A DNA stretch of 64,000 bases from Streptomyces sp. NBC_01262 (lineage in GTDB: Bacteria; Actinomycetota; Actinomycetes; Streptomycetales; Streptomycetaceae). Of this stretch, positions 26,032-34,326 are shown piece by piece; the stretch's first letter is position 1, and each line of letters begins with the position of its first letter. A program made the translations under genes and the position numbers. The stretch is from NCBI RefSeq assembly GCF_036226365.1, contig NZ_CP108462.1:7348501-7412500 (forward strand), read 5' to 3'. Below the pieces are notes generated by a model. That model made no database searches. It had not been told where the DNA came from and worked only from the letters and a program-made list of their open reading frames with translations.

Positions 26032-27569
26032 ACCGCTTGTTCCCTTTCGAGCACGGCCATCGCCGCATTGTGCCCCGGGATGCCGCTCACCCCGCCACCG
26101 CGGATCGCGCCCGCGCCACAGACAAGGACGTTCGGGCGGGCCGTCTCGACTCCCCACCGGCCGGAATCCTCATCCCCGTACGGGAACGACAGGTCGCGGT
26201 GGAAGATGTGCCCGCCCGGCAGCCCCACCTCGCGCTCCAGATCCGCCGTGGTCTTCGCCTCGATGCAGGGCCGCCCGTCCGGGTCCAGCGCCAGACAGTC
26301 CGTGATCGGCTCGTCCAGCACCGCGTCCAGCTGCGCCAGCACCGCCTTGAGCAGCGCGACCTTGCCGGCCGACAGCCGCGCCGGGATGTGCAGCCCGAAC
26401 AGCGTGAGCGTCTGCATCCCGCGCGCCGCCAGCTCCGGGGCCAGGATCGACGGATCGGTGAGGCTGTGGCAGTAGATCTCCGACGGCGGCTCGGCGGGAA
26501 CGGCGCCGGCGGCGGCCTGGTCGTACGCGGCCTGCAACTGCCGGTACGACTCCGCGATGTGGAACGTCCCGGCGAACGCCTCGCGCGGGTCCACCGCCGT
26601 GTCGCGCAGCCGCGGCAGCCGGTTCAGCAGCATGTTGACCTTCAGCTGCGCCCCTTCCGGCTTCGGCGGCGCCTGCTCGCCCAGCAATCCGGCAAGCGCA
26701 TGCGGCGAAGCGTTGACCAGGACGTAGCGCGCGCCCACGGTGCCCGCGCCCGTCGCGTCGCCGTCGTACGTCACCTCGGCGACGGCGCCGTCGGTCTCGA
26801 TATCCGTCACCTCCGCCCCGGTGACGATCTCCGCGCCCGCCGCGCGTGCGGCGTCCGCCAGGGCGTCCGTCAGCGCGCCCATGCCGCCGACCGGCACGTC
26901 CCAGTCCCCGGTGCCGTTGCCGATCACGTGGTACAGGAAGCAGCGGTTCTGGAGCAGAGACGCGTCATGCGCATGCGTGAAAGTGCCGATCAACGCGTCC
27001 GTCAGCACGACGCCCCTGACCAGGTCGTCCTCGAACCGCGCCTCGACCGTCTCTCCCAGCGGCCGTTCGAACAGCGCCGACCACGCCTCGGCGTCGTCCA
27101 CGATCCGTTCCAGCGCGGCCTTGGACGGCAGCGGGCCGGTGAGAGTGGGAAACACGCGCTGCGCAACGCGGTGCGTCATCCCGTAGAAGTCCTGCCACGC
27201 CTCGAAGTCCCGGTCCGAGCCCGTGAGCCGCACAAAGCTCTCCCGGGTCCGGGACGCGGATTCGGAGTCCACCAGCAGACCCCCCTCGCCCTTCGGCGTG
27301 TACGACGAGATCCGGCGCCGCCGCGTCTCGAAGCGCAGGCCCAGGTCGGTGACGATCCGCTTCGGCAGCAGGCTCACCAGATACGAGTACCTGGACAGCC
27401 GCGCGTCCACCCCCTCGAAAGCCCGCGCGGACACCGCCGCGCCCCCGGTGTGGTCCAGCCGTTCCAGAACCAGGACCGAACGGCCCGCCCGGGCCAGATA
27501 GGCGGCGGCGACCAGGCCGTTGTGGCCGCCGCCGACGATGACTGCGTCGTATGCGGTGCGTAGGGGCAT
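26028..27569 (-). CDS. Phytoene-dehydrogenase-like FAD oxidoreductase (PYROXD2-like)
   Basis: The 513 residues start with the dinucleotide fold YDAVIVGGGHNGLVAAAYLARAG followed by VLVLERLDHTGGAA. The C terminus has the second FAD contact NVLVCGAGAIRGGGVSGIPGHNAA. GDWDVPVGGMGALTDALADA is the GG-doublet region shared with carotenoid desaturases. No carotenoid genes are near, and the length and C-terminal motif fit the PYROXD2 branch, whose reaction is unknown. AAGGGG precedes the ATG. It is coupled to corA by ATGA overlap, although no shared function is obvious. Confidence 0.85.
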   Translation of the reverse strand: MPLRTAYDAVIVGGGHNGLVAAAYLARAGRSVLVLERLDHTGGAAVSARAFEGVDARLSRYSYLVSLLPKRIVTDLGLRFETRRRRISSYTPKGEGGLLVDSESASRTRESFVRLTGSDRDFEAWQDFYGMTHRVAQRVFPTLTGPLPSKAALERIVDDAEAWSALFERPLGETVEARFEDDLVRGVVLTDALIGTFTHAHDASLLQNRCFLYHVIGNGTGDWDVPVGGMGALTDALADAARAAGAEIVTGAEVTDIETDGAVAEVTYDGDATGAGTVGARYVLVNASPHALAGLLGEQAPPKPEGAQLKVNMLLNRLPRLRDTAVDPREAFAGTFHIAESYRQLQAAYDQAAAGAVPAEPPSEIYCHSLTDPSILAPELAARGMQTLTLFGLHIPARLSAGKVALLKAVLAQLDAVLDEPITDCLALDPDGRPCIEAKTTADLEREVGLPGGHIFHRDLSFPYGDEDSGRWGVETARPNVLVCGAGAIRGGGVSGIPGHNAAMAVLEREQAV

Positions 27570-27588
27570 GGGCCCCTTAGTACCACGG

Positions 27589-27602
27589 CCCGGCTTGCCG
27601 GG
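27589..27602 (-). terminator. Short GC-rich hairpin between dimethylargininase and oxidoreductase genes
   Basis: CCCGGC, two Ts and GCCGGG form a 6-bp stem 33 bases past the dimethylargininase stop. It has no T-tract. It could be a weak terminator or merely GC-rich spacer. Confidence 0.35.
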
Positions 27603-27634
27603 GGCCGCCGCCATGGCGGGTCTTCGCCGACGGC

Positions 27635-28441
27635 CTAGTCGCGCAGCTCCAGCGTGCAGCACTTCACGCTGCCGCCGGCCTTCTGCAGCTCGGACATGTC
27701 GACGCCGACCGGCGCGTAGCCGCGCTCGCGCAGCGGCTTGAGGAGGCCTGTGGCGGCGGCCGGCACAAGCACGTTGTGGCCGTCGCTCACCGCGTTGAGG
27801 CCGAACGCCACCGCGTCCGCGCGGGACGCGATGAGGGCGCCGGGGAAGAGGCGGGCGAGGACGGCGCGGCTGCCGGGGGAGAAGGCGTCGGGGTAGTACA
27901 TGACGTCGTCGCGGTCGGGGGACAGGACGCAGAGCGCGGTGTCGAGGTGGTAGAAGCGGGGGTCGACGAGCTCCAGGCCGATGACCGGGCGGCCGAAGTA
28001 CTCCTGGAGCTCGGCGTGCGAGCGGTGGCTGCTGCGGAAGCCGCGGCCGGCCAGCAGCCGGCCGCCGGTGACCGCGAAGTCGCCCTCGCCCTCGTTGATG
28101 TGCCGGGGGTCGTGGACGGCGGCGTAGCCGTGGCCCAGGAACCACTCGCGGTGGGCCGGGGCCTCGGCGGTGCGTTCCGCGTTGGCGAAGCGGGCGCCGA
28201 AGACCCGGCCGTCCAGGACGGTGGCGCCGTTGGCGGCGAACACCATGTCGGGCAGGCCGGGCAGCGGCTGGAGGATCTCGACGGTGTGCCCGAGGGAGCG
28301 GTAGCGGTCGCGCAGGTCCTCCCACTGGAAGAGCGCGAGAGCCGGGTCGACCGGTTTGGTCGGGTCCATCCAGGGGTTGATCGCGTAGCTGACGCGGAAG
28401 TAGGTGGGCGGGCACATCAAATACCGTCGGGGTGTGATCAA
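27635..28441 (-). CDS. ddaH: Dimethylargininase (amidinotransferase superfamily)
   Basis: The 268 residues begin (TTG) just before ITPRRYLMCPPTYF, the usual N terminus of the actinobacterial branch, and include YAINPWMDP. NEGEGDFAV (Asp/Glu), the catalytic His in PRFYHLDTALCVL, and the nucleophilic Cys near the C terminus (GGSVKCCTLEL) are in place. It would hydrolyse N-omega-methylated arginine to citrulline and methylamine, or act as a related amidinohydrolase. In several Streptomyces this gene sits beside an ornithine aminotransferase, which is absent here. TTG is supported by GGAG six bases upstream; ATG at 28417 would lose conserved residues. Confidence 0.88.
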   Translation of the reverse strand: MITPRRYLMCPPTYFRVSYAINPWMDPTKPVDPALALFQWEDLRDRYRSLGHTVEILQPLPGLPDMVFAANGATVLDGRVFGARFANAERTAEAPAHREWFLGHGYAAVHDPRHINEGEGDFAVTGGRLLAGRGFRSSHRSHAELQEYFGRPVIGLELVDPRFYHLDTALCVLSPDRDDVMYYPDAFSPGSRAVLARLFPGALIASRADAVAFGLNAVSDGHNVLVPAAATGLLKPLRERGYAPVGVDMSELQKAGGSVKCCTLELRD

Positions 28442-28569
28442 GGAGGGCTCCGCTGGATCCGGGGGGATGCTTCGTGGCACACATGGTGGACCCGTCGCGG
28501 ACGCCGCACACCGCATTACGGACGAAAATCCCCCGGGCGCCCCGTCCGGCCCATGCGTAGGGTGTCCGC

Positions 28570-29952
28570 ATGCCAGAATTCGACGAACTGCTGCCCGAAA
28601 CCCGCCGCGCCCTGCACCACCGCATCGCGGGCGGCCAGGCCGAGGGCCGTACGCCCTCGCTCGTGGGCGCGGTAGTGCGGGACGGGCAGGCGGTGTGGAC
28701 CGGATCCCGGTCCTGCGTCGACGGGCACGCCCCGGACGTCAACACGCAGTACCGGATCGGCTCGATCACCAAGACCTTCGCGGCGGTGCTGGTCATGCGC
28801 CTGCGCGACGCCGGGCGTCTGGACCTCGACGACCCCGTCGACAAGCACCTCGGCGGGCGGGCGCCGGCCGCCGATGGGTTGACGATCCGTCAACTCCTCG
28901 CCCACACCTCGGGTCTGGCCGCCGAGGCCCCCGGCCCCTGGTGGGAGCGCACCCCCGGCGACCTGCGGCCCGAGCCGGCCGACGTGGTCGGCGAGCGCCT
29001 CCACCCCGCCGGGCAGCGGTTCCACTACTCCAACCCCGGCTACACGCTGCTCGGCGCGCTCGCGCAGACGCTGTACGACGCCCCCTGGTACGAGGTGCTG
29101 CGCGGCGAGGTGCTCCAGCCGCTCGGCATGCCGCGTACGACGCTGCTGCCGCAGGCCCCGCACGCGGGCGGCTTCGCGGTGCACCCGTACGCCGACCTCA
29201 TGCAGCCGGAGGTGGTCGAGGACACCGGAATCATGGCCCCGGCAGGGCAGTTGTGGTCCACGGCCGCCGACCTGTGCCGCTGGGCCGCCTTCCTCGGCGG
29301 AGCCGGATCCGGAGCCGGTGACCCGGCGACGGCCGTCCTGAGCCCCGACACCCTCGCCGAGATGCGCCGCCCCGCCGCCCCCGACGGCTCGTACGGCCTC
29401 GGGCTGCAGCTGCTGGCCGCGAACGGCCGCTCCCTCGCGGGCCACACCGGCTCCATGCCCGGCTTCGTCGCCGGCCTGTGGACCAGCCCCGACGAGGGCC
29501 TCGCCGCCGTCGCCCTCGCCAACGCCACCTCGGGCACCCCGACCGGCACGATCGCCGCCGACCTGCTGGGCATCGTCGCCGACCGCGAGCCCGCCATCCC
29601 CCAGCCCTGGCGGCCCTCCTCCGACCCCGACCCCGAACTGCTCGCCCTCACCGGCGCCTGGTTCTGGGGCACCACCCCGTACACCCTCCACCTCCGCGCC
29701 GGCCGCGCCCTCGAACTGCGCCCCGCCACCGGCTCCGGCCGCGCCTCCCGCTTCCGCCCCGCCCCCGACGGCGCCACCTGGACCGGCCTCGACGACTACT
29801 TCGCCGGCGAAACCCTCCGCCCCGTCCACGCCCCCTCCGGCGCCCTCACCCACCTCGACCTCGGCACCTTCGTCTTCACCCGCACCCCCTACGACCCCGC
29901 CGCCCCCATCCCCGGCGGCACCCACCCCGACGGCTGGTCCGTCACGCTGTAA
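28570..29952 (+). CDS. Serine hydrolase of the beta-lactamase class C / DD-peptidase family
   Basis: The 460 residues contain the three active-site elements: SITKTFAAVL (SxxK, Ser about 65), YSNPGYTLLG (YxN) and HTGSMPGF in place of KTG, as in esterase or EstB-like members. No signal peptide is seen, so it should act in the cytosol, perhaps on esters or D-amino-acid peptides. A C-terminal beta-rich extension (about 360-460) follows the catalytic domain. It is divergent from the dimethylargininase gene. The downstream 141-bp repeats begin right at its stop. Confidence 0.87.
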   Translation: MPEFDELLPETRRALHHRIAGGQAEGRTPSLVGAVVRDGQAVWTGSRSCVDGHAPDVNTQYRIGSITKTFAAVLVMRLRDAGRLDLDDPVDKHLGGRAPAADGLTIRQLLAHTSGLAAEAPGPWWERTPGDLRPEPADVVGERLHPAGQRFHYSNPGYTLLGALAQTLYDAPWYEVLRGEVLQPLGMPRTTLLPQAPHAGGFAVHPYADLMQPEVVEDTGIMAPAGQLWSTAADLCRWAAFLGGAGSGAGDPATAVLSPDTLAEMRRPAAPDGSYGLGLQLLAANGRSLAGHTGSMPGFVAGLWTSPDEGLAAVALANATSGTPTGTIAADLLGIVADREPAIPQPWRPSSDPDPELLALTGAWFWGTTPYTLHLRAGRALELRPATGSGRASRFRPAPDGATWTGLDDYFAGETLRPVHAPSGALTHLDLGTFVFTRTPYDPAAPIPGGTHPDGWSVTL

Positions 29953-30518
29953 GCGGCCCCTCCTTTTTGCCGTCCTCGCACCGCGTCGCGGGCTTCGGCC
30001 GGCTGCGCCGGACTCCGTCCGTCGTGCGGGGGTACGGTCACGCGCTGAGCGGGAACGCCCGGCCGAGGTCGGCGAAGAGCCGGGTGTTGAGCGCGGCCCC
30101 TCTTTTTCTGCCGTCCTCGCACCGCTTCGCGGGCTTCGGCCGGCTGCGCCGGACTCCGTCCGTCGTGCGGGGGTACGGTCACGCGCTGAGCGGGAACGCC
30201 CGGCCGAGGTCGGCGAAGAGCCGGGTGTTGAGCGCGGCCCCTCTTTTTCTGCCGTCCTCGCACCGCTTCGCGGGCTTCGGCCGGCTGCGCCGGACTCCGT
30301 CCGTCGTGCGGGGGCGCGGTCACGCGCTGAGCGGGAACGCCCGGCCGAGGTCGGCGAAGAGCCGGGTGTTGAGCGCGGCCCCTCTTTTTCTGCCGTCCTC
30401 GCACCGCTTCGCGGGCTTCGGCCGGCTGCGCCGGACTCCGTCCGTCGTGCGGGGGTACGGTCACGCGCTGAGCGGGAACGCCCGGCCGAGGTCGGCGAAG
30501 AGCCGGGTGTTGAGCGCG
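29953..30518. repeat. Four tandem 141-bp repeats that include the 3' end of the heme oxygenase gene
   Basis: The same 141-bp unit occurs four times head to tail (starts near 29953, 30093, 30234, 30375). Each unit holds the last 18 codons and stop of the heme oxygenase gene (read on the minus strand) plus about 83 bp of downstream sequence with GC-rich inverted repeats (for example CCGGCTGCGCCGG). Copies differ at only a few bases: copy 1 has a 1-bp difference near the T-run, and copy 3 has GCG for TAC before the stop. The fourth copy is the real gene end. 141 is a multiple of three. There are no spacers, so this is not a CRISPR. Confidence 0.95.
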
Positions 30519-31111
30519 AAGGCGCCCCGGCATTCCTCCACGACGCGCTGCTTCTCCAGGTCGTCCAGCGGCAGCGCGTCGAGCCACCCCCGGTAGTCCC
30601 GCTTGAAGGCGGCGGGGTTGCCGATGGCGTCGAAGACGTAGAAGCGGACGCCGTCGCCCTTGCGGGTGAAGCCCCAGGTCTTTTCGGCGATGCCGCGGAT
30701 GACCTGGCCGCCGGAGAGGTCGCCGAGGTAGCGGGTGTAGTGGTGGGCGACATATCCGGCCGGCCAGTCGCGTGCCGTTTCGGCGATGCGGGCGGTGTAG
30801 GCGACCGTGGCGGGGAGGGGGTGGGCGCGGTGCTGCCAGCCGGCGGGGAGGAGGTGGTCGAGGTCGCGTTCGAGGGCGGGGAGGCGCAGGAGCTCGGGGC
30901 GGAGGAAGGGCGCGGTGACGGGGTGGGCGGCGAGCGTGGCGGTGTGGGCCGGGGATTCCAGGGCCTGGTACACGAACCAGAGCTGCTCGGTGTAGCGGGC
31001 GTAGGCGTCGACGCCGAGGCGGCCGCCGAGGAGATCGCTCATGAAGGTCGAGTTCTCAGCCTCGGTGTGCTGCGTCTGGCTCGCGGTGCGGATGACTGCG
31101 GAGAACAGCAA
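30461..31111 (-). CDS. hmuO: Biliverdin-producing heme oxygenase
   Basis: The 216 residues are a standard HmuO-type heme oxygenase. The proximal His lies in TQHTEAENSTFMSDLLGGRL (near residue 15) and the distal kinked helix is YLGDLSGGQVI. The enzyme opens heme to biliverdin, CO and iron with electrons from a reductase. TTG is chosen as start because AGGAGG is five bases upstream; an ATG 13 codons earlier would cover this site and add unconserved residues. An iron box overlaps the promoter, so the gene should be expressed when iron is low. Its 3' end is the source of the tandem repeats downstream. Confidence 0.95.
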   Translation of the reverse strand: MLFSAVIRTASQTQHTEAENSTFMSDLLGGRLGVDAYARYTEQLWFVYQALESPAHTATLAAHPVTAPFLRPELLRLPALERDLDHLLPAGWQHRAHPLPATVAYTARIAETARDWPAGYVAHHYTRYLGDLSGGQVIRGIAEKTWGFTRKGDGVRFYVFDAIGNPAAFKRDYRGWLDALPLDDLEKQRVVEECRGAFALNTRLFADLGRAFPLSA

Positions 31112-31151
31112 GGGGACCTCCTGCGACGAGGGCGGCTCTGGTGAGATCATT

Positions 31152-31170
31152 TAAAGTTAGGGTAACCTAA
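31152..31170 (-). promoter_or_regulatory. DmdR/IdeR-type iron box in the heme oxygenase promoter
   Basis: The 19 bases match 16 of 19 positions of the actinobacterial iron box (consensus TTAGGTTAGGCTAACCTAA), with a clear TTAGGGTAACCTAA core at 31157-31170. A TTGACT -35 element lies at 31171-31176 on the minus strand, so the repressor would cover the spacer between -35 and -10 of the heme oxygenase promoter. Confidence 0.85.
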
Positions 31171-31178
31171 GTCAACGG

Positions 31179-31201
31179 TTTTCCGACAGCCTGTCGGAAA
31201 A
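31179..31201. promoter_or_regulatory. 23-bp palindrome between heme oxygenase and primase-like genes
   Basis: Two perfect 11-bp arms (TTTTCCGACAG and CTGTCGGAAAA) meet around a single C. A hairpin of this form has too small a loop to be a good terminator, and no coding end is near. It looks like an operator for a homodimeric regulator, placed just upstream of the iron-box promoter and also upstream of the plus-strand gene. The protein that binds it is unknown. Confidence 0.55.
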
Positions 31202-31371
31202 ATCAGCCCCGGCACGTATCCATACCCCGCTCGTTCACAGGTTGCGGACAAGGAGCAGGATGGGTCCGGCACCATCCGTGAATTCCGCGTACGTCCACCG
31301 CCGCGTTACGTACTGTGGAAGGCGGGTGACGTAAAGAACCCGCAGGCGAGGGCAAAGGGGCACGGGGCTCG

Positions 31372-32106
31372 ATGGCAGCAGGCAAGAGCAGCAGGTTGTC
31401 CGACTGGCTGCGCCGGCGTTCGGCGGGCCAGGACCTGGACGCGGACGGCGCGGCGGGGGTCCGCGATCTGCGCCGTGACGACCTGTTGCGCGGCGCCGCC
31501 GAGGCGGGACTGCCGATCGCGCCGGCCGCGCATCCCTCCGGTGTCTCCGGGTTCCGCTGTTCGTGTGACCGCATCGGCTGTCCCACGCCCGGCACCCACC
31601 CGGTGTCCTTCGCCTGGCAGACCCAGGCCAGCACCGACCCGCAGCAGATCGAGACCTGGCTGCGCACCCAGCCGCTCGCCAACTTCATCACCGCCACCGG
31701 CAACACCCACGACGTCCTCGACGTCCCCGCCGAGGCCGGCCGCATCGCCCTGGCCCGGCTCGCCGCCGAGGGCGCGGCCGTCGGGCCGGTCGCCACGTCC
31801 GAGGGGCGGATGTTCTTCTTCACCGCCACCCGCGCCGCCACCGCCGACGAGGACGAGTGGTGGCCCTGCGAGCTGGACTGCCACCCCGAGACGCTCGACG
31901 AGCACCCCGGCCTGCGCTGGCACTGCCGTGGCAGCTACGTCCTCGTGCCCCCGTCCCGGCATCCGTCGGGCGCGGTCGTCGAGTGGCTCGCGGGCCGCGG
32001 CCCCGGACGCGGGCTCCCCGACCCGCTGACGCTCCTGGAAGTCCTCACGGACGCCTGCGCACAGGTCGAGCCCGAGCCCGAGGCTGCCGCCGGCTGGCTG
32101 CTCTAA
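31372..32106 (+). CDS. Prim-Pol-type (bifunctional DNA primase/polymerase N-terminal) domain protein
   Basis: This 244-residue protein resembles the stand-alone PrimPol-like proteins frequent in Streptomyces. LLRGAAEAGLPIAPA, GFRCSCDRIGCPTPGTHP (a Cys cluster), ETWLRTQPLANFITATG and SYVLVPPSRHPSG match the family. Where replicative PrimPols have a DxD metal motif, this one has LDVPAEAG, so polymerase activity is doubtful. No helicase or replication gene is adjacent. A 6-bp inverted repeat at 31322-31343 lies before the start. Function in the host is unknown. Confidence 0.75.
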   Translation: MAAGKSSRLSDWLRRRSAGQDLDADGAAGVRDLRRDDLLRGAAEAGLPIAPAAHPSGVSGFRCSCDRIGCPTPGTHPVSFAWQTQASTDPQQIETWLRTQPLANFITATGNTHDVLDVPAEAGRIALARLAAEGAAVGPVATSEGRMFFFTATRAATADEDEWWPCELDCHPETLDEHPGLRWHCRGSYVLVPPSRHPSGAVVEWLAGRGPGRGLPDPLTLLEVLTDACAQVEPEPEAAAGWLL

Positions 32107-32163
32107 CGCTCGGCGCGACCCACGGTGCGGACCGTGGATGGCCGAGACCCGCGGACGACGTAC

Positions 32164-33021
32164 TCAGCGCTCCGCGCCGACCGCTCCGGCGGTGCTGTCC
32201 GCGGGAGGGGAACTGGGCGCGGCGGCCCTCCCGGGGGTGAGGAAGAGGAGCATCGTCGGGACGAGGTACAGCGCCCAGACGGCGACCTGGAGCCAGGTCG
32301 GGTCGGGCTGGAAGTTGAACACGCCCTTGAGGAGCGTGCCGTACCAGCTGTCGACCGGGATCTGCTCGCTGATGTCGAAGGCCCGGCTGTTGAGGCCGGG
32401 AAGCCAGCCCGCTTCCTGAAGGTCGTGGAAGCCGTACGCGAGGACGCCCGCCGCCACGACGACCAGCATCGCGCCGGTCCAGGTGAAGAACTTGGCCAGA
32501 TTGATGCGCAGCGCGCCCCGGTAGAACAGCCAGCCGAGCACGACAGCCGTGAGCAGGCCCAGGCCCGCGCCGACCACCGGACGGAAGCCGTCGTCCGTGG
32601 CCTGGACGGCGGTCCAGATGAACAGCGAGGTCTCCAGGCCCTCCCGGCCGACCGCGAGGAAGGCGGTGACGACCAGCGCGCCCGTGCCCATGGCGATCGC
32701 GGCGTCGAGCTTGCCGTGCAGCTCGGCCTTCAGATGGCGGGCGGTGCGCCGCATCCAGAAGACCATCCAGGTCACCAGGCCGACGGCGATGATCGACAGC
32801 GAGCCGCCGAGCGCCTCCTGTGCCTGGAAGGTCAGCTCCTGCGAGCCGAACTGCAGCGCGGCGCCGAAGCCCAGGCTGAGCGCGATCGCGGCGCCGACGC
32901 CGATCCAGACCGGCGGCAGCTTGTCCTTGCGGTCGGTCTTGACGAGGTAGGCGACGAGGATGCAGACGACCAGGCTGGCCTCCAGGCCCTCGCGCAGCCC
33001 GATCAGATAGTTGCCGAACAC
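32164..33021 (-). CDS. efeU: Ferrous/ferric iron permease EfeU (FTR1 family)
   Basis: The 285 residues have seven membrane helices and two iron-binding REGLE motifs: GLREGLEASLVV in helix 1 and VGREGLETSLF in helix 4. This is the FTR1/EfeU channel that brings iron through the membrane after EfeO and EfeB have bound and oxidised it. GTG is the start, six bases after the efeB stop, so it is the third gene of efeO-efeB-efeU. The C-terminal 25 residues are a disordered Pro/Ser/Ala tail. Confidence 0.95.
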   Translation of the reverse strand: MFGNYLIGLREGLEASLVVCILVAYLVKTDRKDKLPPVWIGVGAAIALSLGFGAALQFGSQELTFQAQEALGGSLSIIAVGLVTWMVFWMRRTARHLKAELHGKLDAAIAMGTGALVVTAFLAVGREGLETSLFIWTAVQATDDGFRPVVGAGLGLLTAVVLGWLFYRGALRINLAKFFTWTGAMLVVVAAGVLAYGFHDLQEAGWLPGLNSRAFDISEQIPVDSWYGTLLKGVFNFQPDPTWLQVAVWALYLVPTMLLFLTPGRAAAPSSPPADSTAGAVGAER

Positions 33022-33027
33022 GGCCCG

Positions 33028-34305
33028 TCACTTCCCTTCAGCGGCAGCAGCAGCGGCAGCGGCTTCGAACAACGCCCGGCCCCACCAGTCGCCGCTCTTC
33101 ACGACGCCCGGCGGCACGGCGTAGACCGCCGAACCGACATGCTGGATGTACTCGTTGAGCGCGTCCGTCGCCGACAGCCTCTTCTGCAGCGGGATGAAGC
33201 CGGAGCGCACATCGCGCATGTACGCGAGGAAGAACAGACCCGCCTCCAGGCGGCCCAGGCCGTCCGTGCCGTCGGTGAAGGAGTATCCGCGCCGCAGGAT
33301 GGTCACGCCGCTGTTGTCCGGGTGGGCGAGCCGGACGTGCGCGTCTTCCTTCATGGCCTTGAAGTTGGGGGTGTCCCGCTCGTGCTTCTTGCCGAGCGGG
33401 GCGCCCTCGCCCTTCGTGCGGCCGAAGATCTGCTCCTGCTCGCCGAGCGAGGTGCGGTCCCAGGTCTCGATGTGCATCCGGATCCGACGGGCGACCAGGT
33501 ACGAGCCGCCGGCCAGCCAGTCCGGGCCGTCCGAATCCGAGACCCATACGTGCTTGGTCTGGGCGGACTTGTCGGAGCCGGCCACATTGTGCGTGCCGTC
33601 CTTGAAGCCCATCAGGTTGCGCGGGGTCTGCGCCTCGGGCGTGGTCGAGGAGGTCTTGCCGAAGCCGAGCTGCGACCAGCGGATGGCGACCTTGCCGAAG
33701 CCGATCCGGGCCAGGTTGCGGATCGCGTGCACCGCGACCTGCGGGTCGTCGGCGCAGGCCTGGACGCACAGGTCGCCGCCGCTGCGCCGGGTGTCGAGCG
33801 CGTCCCCGGCGAACTTCGGCAGGTCGACCAGCGCCTCCGGGCGGTACTTCTTCAGCCCGAAGCGGTCCTTGCCGTCCTTGTCGAACAGCCCCGGCCCGAA
33901 GCCCACGGTGAGCGTGAGCCTGGACGGCTGCAGGCCCAGCGCCTCGCCGGTGTCGTCCGGCGGCGCCTCGGCGAGCCCGCCGACCGCGCCCTCGCCGACC
34001 GCCTGGCCCTTGGACATCCGCTCGGCCGCGGCGGTCCAGTCCTTGAGCAGTTGCACCAGCTCGTCGCGGTCGTCGGTGGTGATGTCGAACGAGGCGAAAT
34101 GCAGCCGGTCCTGAACGGGCGTCACGATGCCCGCTTGGTGCGTCCCGTGGAACTCCACCGCAGCCCCGGCCGAGGCCGCGTTCTGCGTGTCGCTCCCCGT
34201 GTCGCCCTTCAGGACGGTCACCGCCCCTCCGGCGGCCGCCGCGCCCAGCACGACACCCGCCCCGGTCCAGCCGAGCACGGCCCGTCGTGAAGTGGCTTCA
34301 GACAT
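33028..34305 (-). CDS. efeB: Deferrochelatase/peroxidase EfeB (Tat-exported DyP peroxidase)
   Basis: The 425 residues open with a Tat signal (SRRAVLGWTG followed by a hydrophobic stretch). The DyP motif is NLMGFKDGTHNVAG, a GxxDG-type sequence, with the distal Asp. A proximal His candidate lies about 90-100 residues further (MHIETWD). EfeB takes electrons or iron from heme or ferrous iron outside the membrane. It is the second gene of the efe operon, 21 bp after efeO. Gene order and the family make the call firm; whether it removes iron from heme in this organism is not shown. Confidence 0.95.
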   Translation of the reverse strand: MSEATSRRAVLGWTGAGVVLGAAAAGGAVTVLKGDTGSDTQNAASAGAAVEFHGTHQAGIVTPVQDRLHFASFDITTDDRDELVQLLKDWTAAAERMSKGQAVGEGAVGGLAEAPPDDTGEALGLQPSRLTLTVGFGPGLFDKDGKDRFGLKKYRPEALVDLPKFAGDALDTRRSGGDLCVQACADDPQVAVHAIRNLARIGFGKVAIRWSQLGFGKTSSTTPEAQTPRNLMGFKDGTHNVAGSDKSAQTKHVWVSDSDGPDWLAGGSYLVARRIRMHIETWDRTSLGEQEQIFGRTKGEGAPLGKKHERDTPNFKAMKEDAHVRLAHPDNSGVTILRRGYSFTDGTDGLGRLEAGLFFLAYMRDVRSGFIPLQKRLSATDALNEYIQHVGSAVYAVPPGVVKSGDWWGRALFEAAAAAAAAEGK

Positions 34306-34326
34306 GAGTTGCCGTCCCTTTCCAGC

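Noticed and set aside
29953..30518. CRISPR array
   Set aside because: Repeats are 141 bp, directly adjacent and without spacers; no cas genes are present.
29478..30596. An open frame through the 141-bp repeats that would encode a 47-residue repeat protein
   Set aside because: It begins inside the serine hydrolase gene in another frame and continues only because 141 is divisible by three. The composition is typical of shadow frames and the repeats are explained by duplication of the heme oxygenase gene end.
31179..31201. Terminator for the heme oxygenase or PrimPol-like gene
   Set aside because: It is upstream of both starts and has a one-base centre, so a loop would cost several pairs. An operator is more likely.
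31372..32106. Replication gene of an integrated plasmid
   Set aside because: There is no Rep, Tra or integrase neighbour, flanking genes are ordinary chromosomal iron genes, and stand-alone PrimPol-like proteins are common in Streptomyces chromosomes.
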